A DNA stretch of 64,000 nt from Haemonchus contortus (Eukaryota > Nematoda > Chromadorea > Rhabditida > Trichostrongylidae), in contig LS997563.1 of NCBI GenBank assembly GCA_000469685.2, positions 21,150,687-21,214,686 of the forward strand, given 5' to 3'. Within the stretch, counting starts at the first letter, position 1. Each line of letters begins with the position of its first letter. Of this stretch, positions 47,836-57,362 are shown in pieces. Made by a program: the position numbers and the translations under genes. The notes under the pieces were generated by a model. The model saw nothing but the letters and a program-made list of their open reading frames with translations, ran no database searches and was not told the origin of the DNA.

Positions 47836-48040
47836 TTGTCAACTCCAATTCTGATAATGCACTCGATGGAAAGAAGAATGGGTCCGTCCCCAACTCCGAG
47901 GAGACGCAGAGAACGCTGCTACTATAATGAATCCAGACACACGGACGTAGCTACGATTTCTAGGGATGGCAGACTAGTAGTAGAGGTAGTCGCAAAAACA
48001 ACCCGATCAACTTTCCGAAGTTTCCAGTTGCGCTTGAATA
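47836..48040 (+). CDS. Possible exon encoding an arginine-rich segment, unknown function
   Basis: A plus-strand frame contains RRMGPSPTPRRRRERCYYNE and DVATISRDGRLVVEVVAKTT, with good coding-like composition. A donor-like AATAA|GTATGTGA lies at 48041, and the frame continues past it to a stop at 48093. No acceptor was recognised upstream. The family is unknown, and there is no membrane segment. Confidence 0.3.
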
Positions 48041-48093
48041 AGTATGTGATCACTATCAACATCTTTGCGTCTTTTGCTGAGTTTTGCGGATGA

Positions 48094-49563
48094 TTTAAAT
48101 CCAACCATTCACTACGTCAAGATTCGTTACATTCAAAGCTACCCCTGTGGTCCATGTCACCATGATCGGCTTCTAAGAAAGGCATGGGAAATATGGGTAA
48201 GGAGGCAAGCATAGTGGTTATTTTGCAAGACTTCTCGGTATTGCTTGTGGCCTATAAACAGGTCGCCGTCTGCCTTTCCAGATTGCCAACTTTCCCCCAT
48301 CAAATGATCAGAGATGGCCTAGGGCTGACCATTCGCTACTGAATTAAGTAGGACGAAGCGCTTAAAGCAGAGTGAGCAGGTGGCTCGATTTGACCGCTGG
48401 CGGTGAAGACATGGCTGGCCCTGCGCTGTACAAAGTTGTAGCTGTAATTCGCAGTACAAAGGACCAATCCAATTTAGACCCTTTCCTGTCTAGCCTATCG
48501 AATTAAACCCTTTTGCTCGATGCTGTGGAGTTTACGGGTACCTGTCTGGAACAGACCGGCCCTCGGTTCGGCAATAACTTGACGTTTTGCTCAGCGAAGA
48601 ACTTGATAATTTACCATCGATGTAGAAACTTTATCTGTATATTGTTTACTAGAGTTGCCAGACACTGCCTTTTCTCTCAATCTCACGTTCAGTTGCATGT
48701 CTAATCTTTTTATACTATGTACTCGGTCTGAACTCGACACCCGCCCTCTTTCTAGTAAGCTATTTGAAGTAAGCCCCGTGGGTCTGAATATTGGTATTGG
48801 AATCAACTTTTGCTATATTCCGTTCTTCGGATTCTTCTCCTTGTCACATTTTGTGTCCTTTGGAAGCGCCTTGGAAGATCTCGCATAACCCCTTTGCTTG
48901 CAAATGACGCTAGCTTGAATGGAGCCTCGGAAACAATAGCTTCTATGGATTTCACTACAGTACCAATTTCATTTCGTTTCAAAAAATGTTTTTTAAGTAA
49001 CATTTTCAAGATATTTAGAATGACCTGCACGTTCTTCCATAATCGTGACTGAGAATAATCTGTAAAGTCGCTCAGAACACAACAAGTAGCAATAATACTG
49101 AAATCTTCTCAGCTTCAACGACCCATCGCCTTTGTTCCTTATCGACTCAATAACTGTGATGCCGCGGTTACGCTCGTATCTCATAGCAACTATTGTTTTC
49201 ATAATAGAGGGGCGTCCAGAGGTCTTGATCATCTTTCTAGAGGGACGGAAAATGCTGTTTGATTCGGATTTATTTTTGATTGTTCCACTTATCTTTCCTG
49301 CTTTAGTGAGTGATAATTCTGTGAAAATCCATTAACTCCCCATCCCCTCTTTAAAGTTCTCCTTCAGACTCCATCAGAAATATGAGCCGCTTATGAACTT
49401 GAAACTTGTTCCCAATTCTACAACGTTTTATATAGCATGGCTTAAAAAGTTTTAAGGGGATACAAAATCCATGATTGCGCTAGGCATTTCTGGTCCCCAT
49501 CGGATTCGGACTTACACTTACAGTTTAGAAGGGAGGATGAATAGAACCCAGAAAGTCATATTA
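48094..49563. other. Unassigned spacer
   Basis: Overlapping frames on both strands (48655-49335) have hydrophobic stretches and no domain. No repeats were recognised. Confidence 0.3.
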
Positions 49564-49830
49564 GGGCGGAGTTGTTGTGGTCTCGAGTGGTGCTCTATCC
49601 ACACGGTCGCGGGAGTCCCACATCGATATCCGCATGGGCCAACCGAGCCTTCATCCTGGTAGGGTTGGTTATTCAGTGCCAGACTCGTCTGGGAGAATGA
49701 AAGCACTAACTTGTTCATCGCCTGGCCGCCGCTAGTCATTGTATAGGACATATACGCATTCAGTTTGTCACTACAGTTCTGAATGGAAGTTGAATGCGGG
49801 AGACTCCACCTCAGACGGGATTGATCTACC
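49564..49830 (+). mobile_element. tRNA-derived SINE copy
   Basis: The head GGGCGGAGTTGTTGTGGTCT and body blocks ATATCCGCATGGGCCAACC, GAGCCTTCATCC, ACTCGTCTGGGAG and TCTGAATGGAAGTTGAATGC follow the family order. The B box is weakened (GCGGGAGTCCCA). Confidence 0.8.
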
Positions 49831-51516
49831 ATCGTGACTTAATCCTTTATTTTTTAAAGTACGATGGTGCTATTATTTATTGTATACCCCTTCTCGTATA
49901 AACTGGATCGTTACTCAAGCAGCAACCTTAGCCAGGAGTGGTAGGATCCCATGTTTTTCACGGATTGAAGATGAATGGTACAGGCAGGACGGCAAGAATA
50001 GCCAAGACTGCCTAGATCACATATGCAAGAGCCGCTAGAGAGGCGACCCGGCCAGTTCTATTTGAAACCATCTCGAGCAATGATCTCTAGTGTCTGCACA
50101 ATTTTTCTGTGAGAGAATTTGCCACAGGGCCAGTGGCTTATCAAAATGTTCCTTCTTGCGCTGAAATAATAGAGAGTAAGGAAATCCGAATGAATAGGAT
50201 AACTTGCTCTACCCGCTCTTCCACTCACATTTTCTCTCTCTTTGGTGATTTATCAGATCTCAATAGCTTTACGAGATTCATAAAATCGCCCACTAATTGG
50301 TTCACCTCGTCAGTACACTGAATATCCATAAAAGCTGGTTTCTCACTGATACATTTCAGCTAAAATCGAAAATCTCTTGAGAAAAGGGAAAATAGCTCTG
50401 TCAGCACACATATTATGGTCTCCTCTCTCCACCCCTTCTTTGTGTATTCCGCAACTGCGACTTGAACTTCCGGAGGCGAATTGTTTTCATGGGATGGGAT
50501 CGTGAGATTTAATTTATTTATACACTCCACTGAGTGCGCCACAACTAGTGGCAAATAAACCACCCGCCGCCGCTGTAAAAAGTGAGATTAGGAAGGGAGA
50601 TAGGAAAAAAACACCGGTGTGAACAAAACTCCAGAAGTTGCAATGATAGTGAGTACAACGAAGATGCCTTATAGCCACTACCAGTTGGCCATGGCGCCCT
50701 CATTACGTAAGGAGTCATAGGGCCAAGTCGGAACTTCGGCACACGGGCACGCTGACTTCCCTAGTGGTATCGACTTGTATGTTACTGGCTTAATGGCAAC
50801 AAGTGGACTGTTGAGCCGGACATTTCGCTAAATCAGAAGCGTCGAGATAAGCAGACTTAGCGATGGCGAGGACTGCAAGTTCAAACACACTAAAAAAGAA
50901 CTTCAACGAAATAACAAGAGGACAAAAATACAAACCAAACATGGACAATGAAAACAAACGAAAGCAACCCATAGGGAGACATAAGAAAGAGGATAGTTTC
51001 ATGAAACAATGTTCTTGGGAAAAAACGACCCAGGGGTTCAGTCGAGGGGAATTGCTTCAACAAAACCACTCGACGAAAAGGCAGAGAGGAACAGAGTATA
51101 GATGCAAGACAATTCCATACACAGCGTGCGCTGTGAAGTAAACTGTTGAGATAGAGAAGCCTTACATCGCGAGCATCAGCAGAACATGGGTTCGCGAGAA
51201 GCGATAGCATTACTGTTGAAGATGCTTGATTCTAGCCATGCATTGAACAGCGACGGGAAACTAGGAAAAACTTCAAGCGTTAAAGTAGTATACTGGAGAT
51301 GTGTAATATCAAGATTAGAGAGTAGATCTATTTATTCGGGTTTTTTTAAACATAAGTGTTTTTGCATCTAGAATGCTAGGTGGTGGCATCTGCAACCAAG
51401 TGCCAACTCGGAAGAAAAACAGGTGAGGGTCTTAACTCAATAACGCCTGCAATTCTTCCCACGTCGGAAGAAAGCTCAAAGTCCCGGCCTTTGCAAGGTT
51501 TGAGATCCAGTACTTG
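49831..51516. other. Unassigned spacer
   Basis: A basic, lysine- and asparagine-rich frame (50863-51141, +, ATG start) overlaps a hydrophobic minus-strand frame. Neither is recognised. No repeat ends were seen. Confidence 0.3.
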
Positions 51517-52629
51517 CTAGCTAGGTTTGATCTTTAACTCACCCTTCAGAGGCCTGAAACAGAAAGCCAGGCTCGTTGAAAACGCGTCTACAATGAAGGT
51601 TTTTAAGACCGAACCTCTTTGGCTTTCTTTATAAACGGGAACAGAAGTATTACCGGAATTAAATGCGCTCCTATGCACTAAAATCCCAGTGTATGCTCGC
51701 TGCACCCTCTCAGTTTGCATGTGAGGCGATAATACTTTTCCCTAGAGCCGATGTTACATGCGTATCAGGGGGAGAAAGAGTTCTCAACTCTGAAGTACAT
51801 TCTCCTATCCGATAAATAGGAGCAGATCCACCGTAACAATGATGCCTCAATACCCAGCTGTTGCAGTTTTAATATCAGTTTATGATGAACGACTCTATCG
51901 CACGCTTTTGACAAGTCGAGATAAATAACACTCACTGAATCCCCAACGTTGTAGCTTTCGAGAGAAGCTCGTCTATCTCTTCATTACACCAGTTATTACC
52001 TAAGCTTTTTATTTCTCTACTCTCATGGTTTTGAGTTCCATTATACTGATACTGCCTCCTGCTCATGTTGCCTTTCATGTAATACTGTTGCCTTTTGGGT
52101 AATACTAGTGTTTGTGTTGTCAGTAGTTACCCGCTTTACTAGCCTAATTTGGGATTTTTGATTCGCCCACCCCAACATTATCCAACGCCCATTTCTGGGT
52201 TGATCTTGCAGTCTTTTGTTTTTTCTGTTCCTTTTCATTCTTTGGCATCCTTCCTCTCCCGGCTTTGTTTTCGTTAATTCACTAAGCCCATGTTCGGGTT
52301 GGCATGTCGTTAGACGTATGAAAATACAATAAACAACAACCGCCATAGTCGGGTCGAAAAGGCCGTCAGTCAACTGGGTACAGTCAAGACTCCAGCCGCG
52401 AACCCTGTGATGCTCAATAGGAATCAGATTTTCCTTGTCAAGCTATCGCATGATTTTATAAGGGGTGTTCCTCTCCAGTACTATAATTGAAAGTGGTACA
52501 GTACTAATAGGACGATTAAGCGACGAAAGAAGAAACGGATCACTGGTTTTTGGGATAGCTGTTGCTATTGGATTTCCTTCCACAGTGAAGGAACTTCTGA
52601 GAAGGGCAGCGAAGCATTTAGGATCATAG
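51517..52629 (-). pseudogene. CR1-like LINE reverse transcriptase relic with an insertion
   Basis: Minus-strand pieces follow LINE ORF2 order. FAALLRSS...PIATAIPKTSDPFLLSSLNRP (about 52500-52629) matches the IVTPIPKxxDPxxxxNYRPIS block. LERNTPYKI, then LIPIEHHRVRGWSLDCTQLT (52376-52445) matches the NLIPxxQHGFRxGRS block. SVSVIYLDLSKACD (51765-51980) is the motif-A catalytic aspartate segment, and the frame continues HHKLILKLQQLGIEASLLRW. QTERVQRAYTGILVHRSAF (51660-51720) resembles the C-terminal ERVQRRFT region. About 350 bp between 51981 and 52365 have no LINE match and look inserted. The YADD region is deleted. Stops at several points make it inactive. Confidence 0.8.
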
Positions 52630-52760
52630 ATAGTTTTGATCCGTTAAGGTTACATTTATGTACTTGAAATATACGTCCTCGTTCATGAAACGCAGTCTAC
52701 GGTGGATATCAGACCGAACTTGTTGAAGACAGTTGCTAATGGAGTCGCTGTGGCGATCTA

Positions 52761-53291
52761 CAGTAGCGTTCAAAAGTCTTCGGTGAGATGGTTCTTAAGC
52801 TGTACTTTTCACTCATAACTCCTTTCCTACTGGAACTGATCATGCGAAACTTCTATATTTGGAGCGTGGATGTATTGTGAATATTTACCACTATTAACCT
52901 GCAATCTGATCGTGTTCGAGATATTCCAAAGAGCTTGAACTCAAAATCGACTGAAAATCCAGATGATGGTCCTTTTAGAATCTCTTTCCTTTTGTCCTGT
53001 CTAATGTGTACGAGCGCTAATGCCGAACACAATAGATGAGAAAAACGCACATAAGGTGCGAATAAATGCAGACATCAACAACTTTACTTTCAGTAAAATC
53101 TGCTACAGCAACAAACACCATGCTCTACCTGTGGTTATTGCAGCTTCGCAGTGAAATAGTGTTGGGTAGGGTGAAATATGCTCTAGTTAAACATCCAAAT
53201 ATCCAAATTTCGCGCGATTTGGCCTACTAAGAAAAAGGTTATGAACGAATAAGCGTCAAAGCATTTCACCGAAAACCTTTGAGCGCTACTG
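52761..53291. mobile_element. Tc1-like miniature inverted-repeat element
   Basis: The left end CAGTAGCGTTCAAAAGTCTT and the inverted right end CAGTAGCGCTCAAAGGTTTT are flanked by TA at 52759-52760 and 53292-53293. Similarity between the two ends extends weakly for about 90 bp. The element is 531 bp and has no transposase. The first 71 bp of the window are the end of another copy. The terminal CAGT and TA target point to the Tc1 group, but the ends differ from those of the intact element at 12.4 kb, so that transposase is not obviously its driver. Confidence 0.75.
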
Positions 53292-53707
53292 TATATATTT
53301 CCGACAACAAATGGCAGTCTGAAAAACAGCGAGATTGTGAATATCATTATTTTTTGAAATTGGCACCTGCTTATAATTCTTCGATTGTGTTTGTTTTCGA
53401 GTGCTCTCCTTTCGTTGAAGTTATGCAAGTCAGAAGTCGTAATTTGTTCTAGTTGAAACAGTTGTTAGGATGAGACGGAAAAGCTCTGCAACAATGGCAC
53501 TTGGGAATGACCTATGAAGAGCAAAACATCAGCGGCTGACCTGCAACTATCCGTGCTTTTCCTTTTTTGGCATTTCCTTGCATTTCATGGAAATCGATCC
53601 AAACTTTCCTAAGAACTTCAACGGCAGTCGTGCTTATCGTTTTTCTGAGATTAGACCGTTGAACGAAGGAGGAGCGCAACTTTGCACTTCTAGCTCTGCA
53701 GTCTAAC

Positions 53708-53877
53708 CTTCTTGAAAAGTGTGGGAGTGTGAGAAAGTGGGAGGATTTGCAGATGTTCAAGCTTGGTACATTCAGCTCTCCTGTCACAAATTACTTCAAC
53801 GGCTAGAAGCTGTTTCTCGATGTGAGTCACTTTAGTGTGCCACCACCGCTTCTCGTTGTCTGGTGAATAGGTACCTC
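53708..53877 (-). CDS. Exon-like minus-strand segment, unknown function
   Basis: Read in reverse, an acceptor-like GGTCAG precedes a 170-nt frame. It encodes TYSPDNEKRWWHTKVTHIE, KQLLAVEVICDRRAEC and LEHLQILPLSHTPTLFKK and ends at an AAG|GTTAGA donor-like site. Just past it, a different phase is open (RSNLRKTISTTAVEVLRKVW and on to 53512). This suggests either a short intron or a frameshifted pseudogene. No family is recognised. Confidence 0.3.
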
Positions 53878-54020
53878 CTGACCATCATTCATTTCAAACA
53901 AGGTCATGTTATTAAATACGCAGCTGCATACTTTGCATTCCGAACTTACTACTAACCATTTCTGCCTAGAAATATTTGTATTAAAGCGCCCTCCTTCCCA
54001 GCAAAATTCCTCGCTTTTTT

Positions 54021-54209
54021 TTAAAATGCAAATTGCTTTCCGGAAGGTTTCATCGAATTAGGAATGATATAATGTGTCATTTCGAAACAGAATGCCCGGT
54101 ATGAGTCGAACATGCGACGTAGTCTGTAGCAGTTTAGCGGAGCTGAACAAACTTCTAGTTTTCTATCTGGTCTATTTCGCAGGTTGCGGGTGATTTTGAG
54201 GCAAGCCAT
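54021..54209 (-). CDS. Small ATG-initiated minus-strand frame, unknown
   Basis: A 62-codon basic frame (MACLKITRNLRNRPDRKLEV...) runs from ATG to TAA. It lies between two other exon-like frames on the same strand, so a short multi-exon gene from 54505 to about 53700 is possible. No domain is seen, and no splice joins that keep phase were proven. Confidence 0.25.
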   Translation of the reverse strand: MACLKITRNLRNRPDRKLEVCSAPLNCYRLRRMFDSYRAFCFEMTHYIIPNSMKPSGKQFAF

Positions 54210-54304
54210 ACAAGCTCAAGTTTCACTTTGATCATTATTAGCCAAAACATCGATTACGTACTGTTTAGTTAGTCTTACTTGATTACTGAATGAGATGAAG
54301 AATT

Positions 54305-54505
54305 CTAAATTTTATAGTGCCGGCGCCCGCTTGCATCACAGAGGCCACATAAAGAACTCCTACGGATTTGGTCTGTGTCTTGTGCAATACTGATATGCCA
54401 TTTCAAAATTGTCGAGCGTAGCCCTTTGAAGCAAATCAGACGTTCTAGCGCATCCAGTTCAATTGCCTCCCTCAGAGAGCAAGGGATTTCCATCTGCTGA
54501 GGCAT
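54305..54505 (-). CDS. Exon-like minus-strand frame, unknown
   Basis: A 66-codon frame (MPQQMEIPCSLREAIELDAL...) has good coding composition, begins after CTGCAACAG (acceptor-like) and ends at TAG. It has a C-terminal CGLCDASGRRHYK. That loosely recalls a nuclear-receptor zinc finger, but the spacing is one residue short and no second finger follows, so no function is assigned. Confidence 0.3.
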   Translation of the reverse strand: MPQQMEIPCSLREAIELDALERLICFKGLRSTILKWHISIAQDTDQIRRSSLCGLCDASGRRHYKI

Positions 54506-55507
54506 CTGTTGCAGGCTTTTTGATGCACACTGTGAGCGTTATATTTGTCCTGTTTTCTCTCTGTAATGAAAGAAGCGCTCTATTGAGAAGCCAATACATC
54601 GAAACACAATTGTCTTATGAGATTTCGCCTCATAGGCACATCAAGGCATGAATCTTTGCTCCATAATTTTTCATAGGCCTGTGAACTTCAAAGGTGAAGT
54701 ATCAACGATGAAAGGACCGTTTCTCCGGTTTACATGTTCTAATGTAGACACAGTTCATGATATTTTTGGGGTATCTAGTTTCAGACAAGACAAAGGAAGT
54801 GGTAATCCAGAGTAGTGCAAAATTGGCGAAGAAAATGCGAAAATCGGCGTAGAGGAATATAAGGCTTCGAAAAAAGAAATAAAACTAGAGATAGGACGAG
54901 AATATGACGACAGAAGTTGCATGGGAGTGGTATCTGGACGAGCTTGTCAAATAAGAGCGCCATTGCGTACAGTTGACTGCGTGCAAGCTGTGGGTAATGA
55001 TGCAACCTCTTGCAACATGCAACAGCTCTTACAACTCTTAAGAACTCGCCCGCCTTACGTGTGTACGTTGGCTGAGCCGGTTATGGGGCCTATGATCGTG
55101 GCCGCTTTACCCCACAACGTCCCTTTGGATATCTCTGGAAGTCACAGTGTTACCTCAGAAAGAGATCTCGAAAACCATTTTTAACATTGACTGTGCGTTC
55201 GAACTTCCATTCACAGTTATGGAAGCTAATGAAAAAGTTTTAAAGAGTATGGCGATAAAGGAAAGACAACCTTTTTAACGTAGATTACCTTACCTATTCT
55301 CTCAAATAGGTAAACGGACTGCTAGAACTGCTTACACGTCTGTTATATTCATATTTAGGACTTATGTAGCGTTCGTGCAAGCATTTCTAGTACTATTTGG
55401 TAAAATGGATAGAGAAACTGTTCTAAGGAAGGCTCACTCGCTGTTATCACATTATTACTATTATGTCATCGTTATTATTATTATTAAGGGATGAAGGATA
55501 GTTTTTG
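54506..55507. other. Spacer with one open plus-strand stretch
   Basis: 54815-55182 (+) is open for 122 codons after a TAG, downstream of a good CTAGTTTCAG acceptor. The protein has no recognised domain, and the acceptor frame hits that TAG. Nothing else was recognised. Confidence 0.3.
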
Positions 55508-55781
55508 GCGTTAATCAATCCCATCTGAGGGATGCGCCCCCACACTCGACTTCCATTCAGAATCGAAGTGGCGTAGTGAGTGCATATGTGGCCCATACAA
55601 TGAATTGCGGTGGCTAGCCGATGTGCAAGTCGGGGCTTTTATCCTCCCAAACGAGTCCGATACAATCCGGCCCCGGAGATATGGAAAGCCTGTTTGGCTC
55701 AGGGGGGTATCGATCCGAGATTCGAACCCCTGATCATGCGTGTGAGATAGTGCGCCACGTGTCACTACACCAGCTCCGCCC
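55508..55781 (-). mobile_element. tRNA-derived SINE, complete copy
   Basis: The best-preserved copy, reversed. Its head GGGCGGAGCTGGTGTAGTGA holds an A-box-like GGTGTAGTGACACGTGG. A clear B box, GGGGTTCGAATCTC, lies about 50 bp downstream. ACTCGTTTGGGAGG, CAATTCATTGTATGGGCC and TCTGAATGGAAGTCGAGTGT follow, ending in GATTGATTAACGCC. The copy is 274 bp. Internal polymerase III promoter boxes are established for tRNA-derived SINEs. Confidence 0.85.
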
Positions 55782-55784
55782 TAT

Positions 55785-55832
55785 GATTATTATTATTATT
55801 TAATATTATTTTTTATTATATTATAATATAGT
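55785..55832. repeat. ATT-rich microsatellite beside the SINE head
   Basis: TTATTATTATTATT grading into TATAATATA. Similar ATT tracts occur at 55452-55487 and 63926-63985. Confidence 0.8.
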
Positions 55833-56867
55833 AGCTGTGCGGAATCAATTAAAAAGACAGTGAATTAAAGTACGTGATGCTGGAGTACTTGAATCTTTGA
55901 GTAGAACGTGGGACCCTGTATGCAATCAGCTGGAAGCCTACTCTGGCGTTCGTTACTTACGTAGGCCAATCTTTTTGCAGAATAGAAAGCGAGAAAGCTA
56001 ATTAGCATCTCAGTGTAGAAATGGGCTTCCATATCATCACATGGATTACTGAAGCATCCAAAAACGTATGGAGCAAGACAGTCCGTAATGACTAGAGCAC
56101 CTTACTTGGCACCTTACTTGTGATTCCTCCCACAGTGGAATTTGGTAAGACAGAAAGAATTTGGAGAAAGTTTGTCGCAGCCCTAAACATCAAAACGTTA
56201 TTGAATACAAGCCGATCAAAATATTTTGAGCAGGCTTTAGATATTTTAATTTTATCCACGTTTTTCTCAAAACCCACCCTTCCAGAAGCGCTAAGAATTC
56301 GGTCGCACTCTATATACGGTCGATATCTTGGTTGGGTCTTGTGTTTGTGCTGAAAAAGGATCTGCAGATACATATATGAGGAAGCCGTCTCTGAGTTTAC
56401 CGTTTTGCCGTCTTCGATTATGTATGCCGTCTAAAGAAACGCATCTCTCACATCTCATTCCCCTCGCTTTGTGGCTACGGCACGAAGCGAATAATTGAAT
56501 GGCGCGATCTTATTACATGGATGAGAGAGATGTTGACTGATCTTCGCACTCCTCATCTCATCCCATCAACGACTACCTTGACATGGTTCCGCTGAGAGCT
56601 GAGCCTAAAAAGAATTCACGGTAAGCTAATCTTCGGTGAATAGCTTCAAGCACAGCTCTTTTTTAAAAAGATATATTCAGATTCAAGTTGTGTGTTCAAG
56701 CTGGAATGAGTTGATTGAAACCATAAAGGGGTCTTGTCCAAAATTCATTGTATTCATATAATAAGATATAAAAAATACGTCGTATTACTTTAATTCAATA
56801 ATAATGCTAGTGATGACAATAATGTTAAAATATTGTAATAAGTATAATCCGGCACCCGTGTCTATCA

Positions 56868-56908
56868 AAATCGACTGGTGAATACCTAGGAAGTTCACCA
56901 GTCGATTT
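56868..56908. repeat. 15-bp perfect hairpin overlapping a stop codon
   Basis: AAATCGACTGGTGAA (56868-56882), an 11-base loop (TACCTAGGAAG), then TTCACCAGTCGATTT (56894-56908). On the minus strand the right arm contains the last codons (E-I-D-W) and the TGA of the broken frame described next. Confidence 0.9.
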
Positions 56909-57362
56909 CCATGTTTCTTTTAGCTTTTCTCATTGACTTCATCGTGCTCATATCATTGCGTAACTCCTCAATATGTATGCGCATGGGCTCAGTCAGAAGA
57001 ACGTTTTTTGAACTTTGTTCCCAGACAATCATTTTGAGCTGAATACGTTCATTCAGGAAGCTGGAGAATGTCTCTGGGCAATCCTATACTCACAAATGCC
57101 TCTGAAATCCTGAATAAAGGATGAGTCGGCATTGGTGAATTTTTTGGTGTGCTGCTCCCTCAGAAACTCTTCCACCATTTTAACTGAATTTGTCGGTTTA
57201 ACACGTATGTATCTTGAGAGCGCCCTTCTCCTTCATTCTCTCAACAAGAAACGTACCCCAGAATGTCACTGGCGTGACGTCTTTTGTCATCTTTCGAATT
57301 ACTGCTTATGGAATAGCTCCAATCCGCTTCACAGATGCTTTTGGATGTGATCTAGCTCAGTA
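56898..57362 (-). pseudogene. Broken coding region of unknown family
   Basis: Minus-strand protein-like segments appear in successive frames: ITELDHIQKHL, CEADWSYSISSNSKDDKRRH, RRRALSRYIRVKPTNSVK, MVEEFLREQHTKKFTNADSS, then (new phase) PETFSSFLNERIQLKMIVWE and a lysine-rich end MRKAKRNMEIDW before TGA. Phase changes occur where no plausible intron fits; a GTGAGTATAG site at about 57106 looks like a donor, but the nearest acceptor gives a 33-bp intron in the wrong phase. I infer a decayed transposon or pseudogene. The charged, helical end resembles a structural or Gag-like protein, but no motif identifies it. Confidence 0.45.

Noticed and set aside
50863..51141. Basic 92-codon frame near the CR1 relic
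   Set aside because: It is on the opposite strand from the LINE and has no retroelement motif; the frame overlaps an equally long antisense frame.
54305..54350. Nuclear-receptor zinc finger (CGLCDASGRRHYK)
   Set aside because: Cysteine spacing is off by one and no further finger residues or receptor exons follow.
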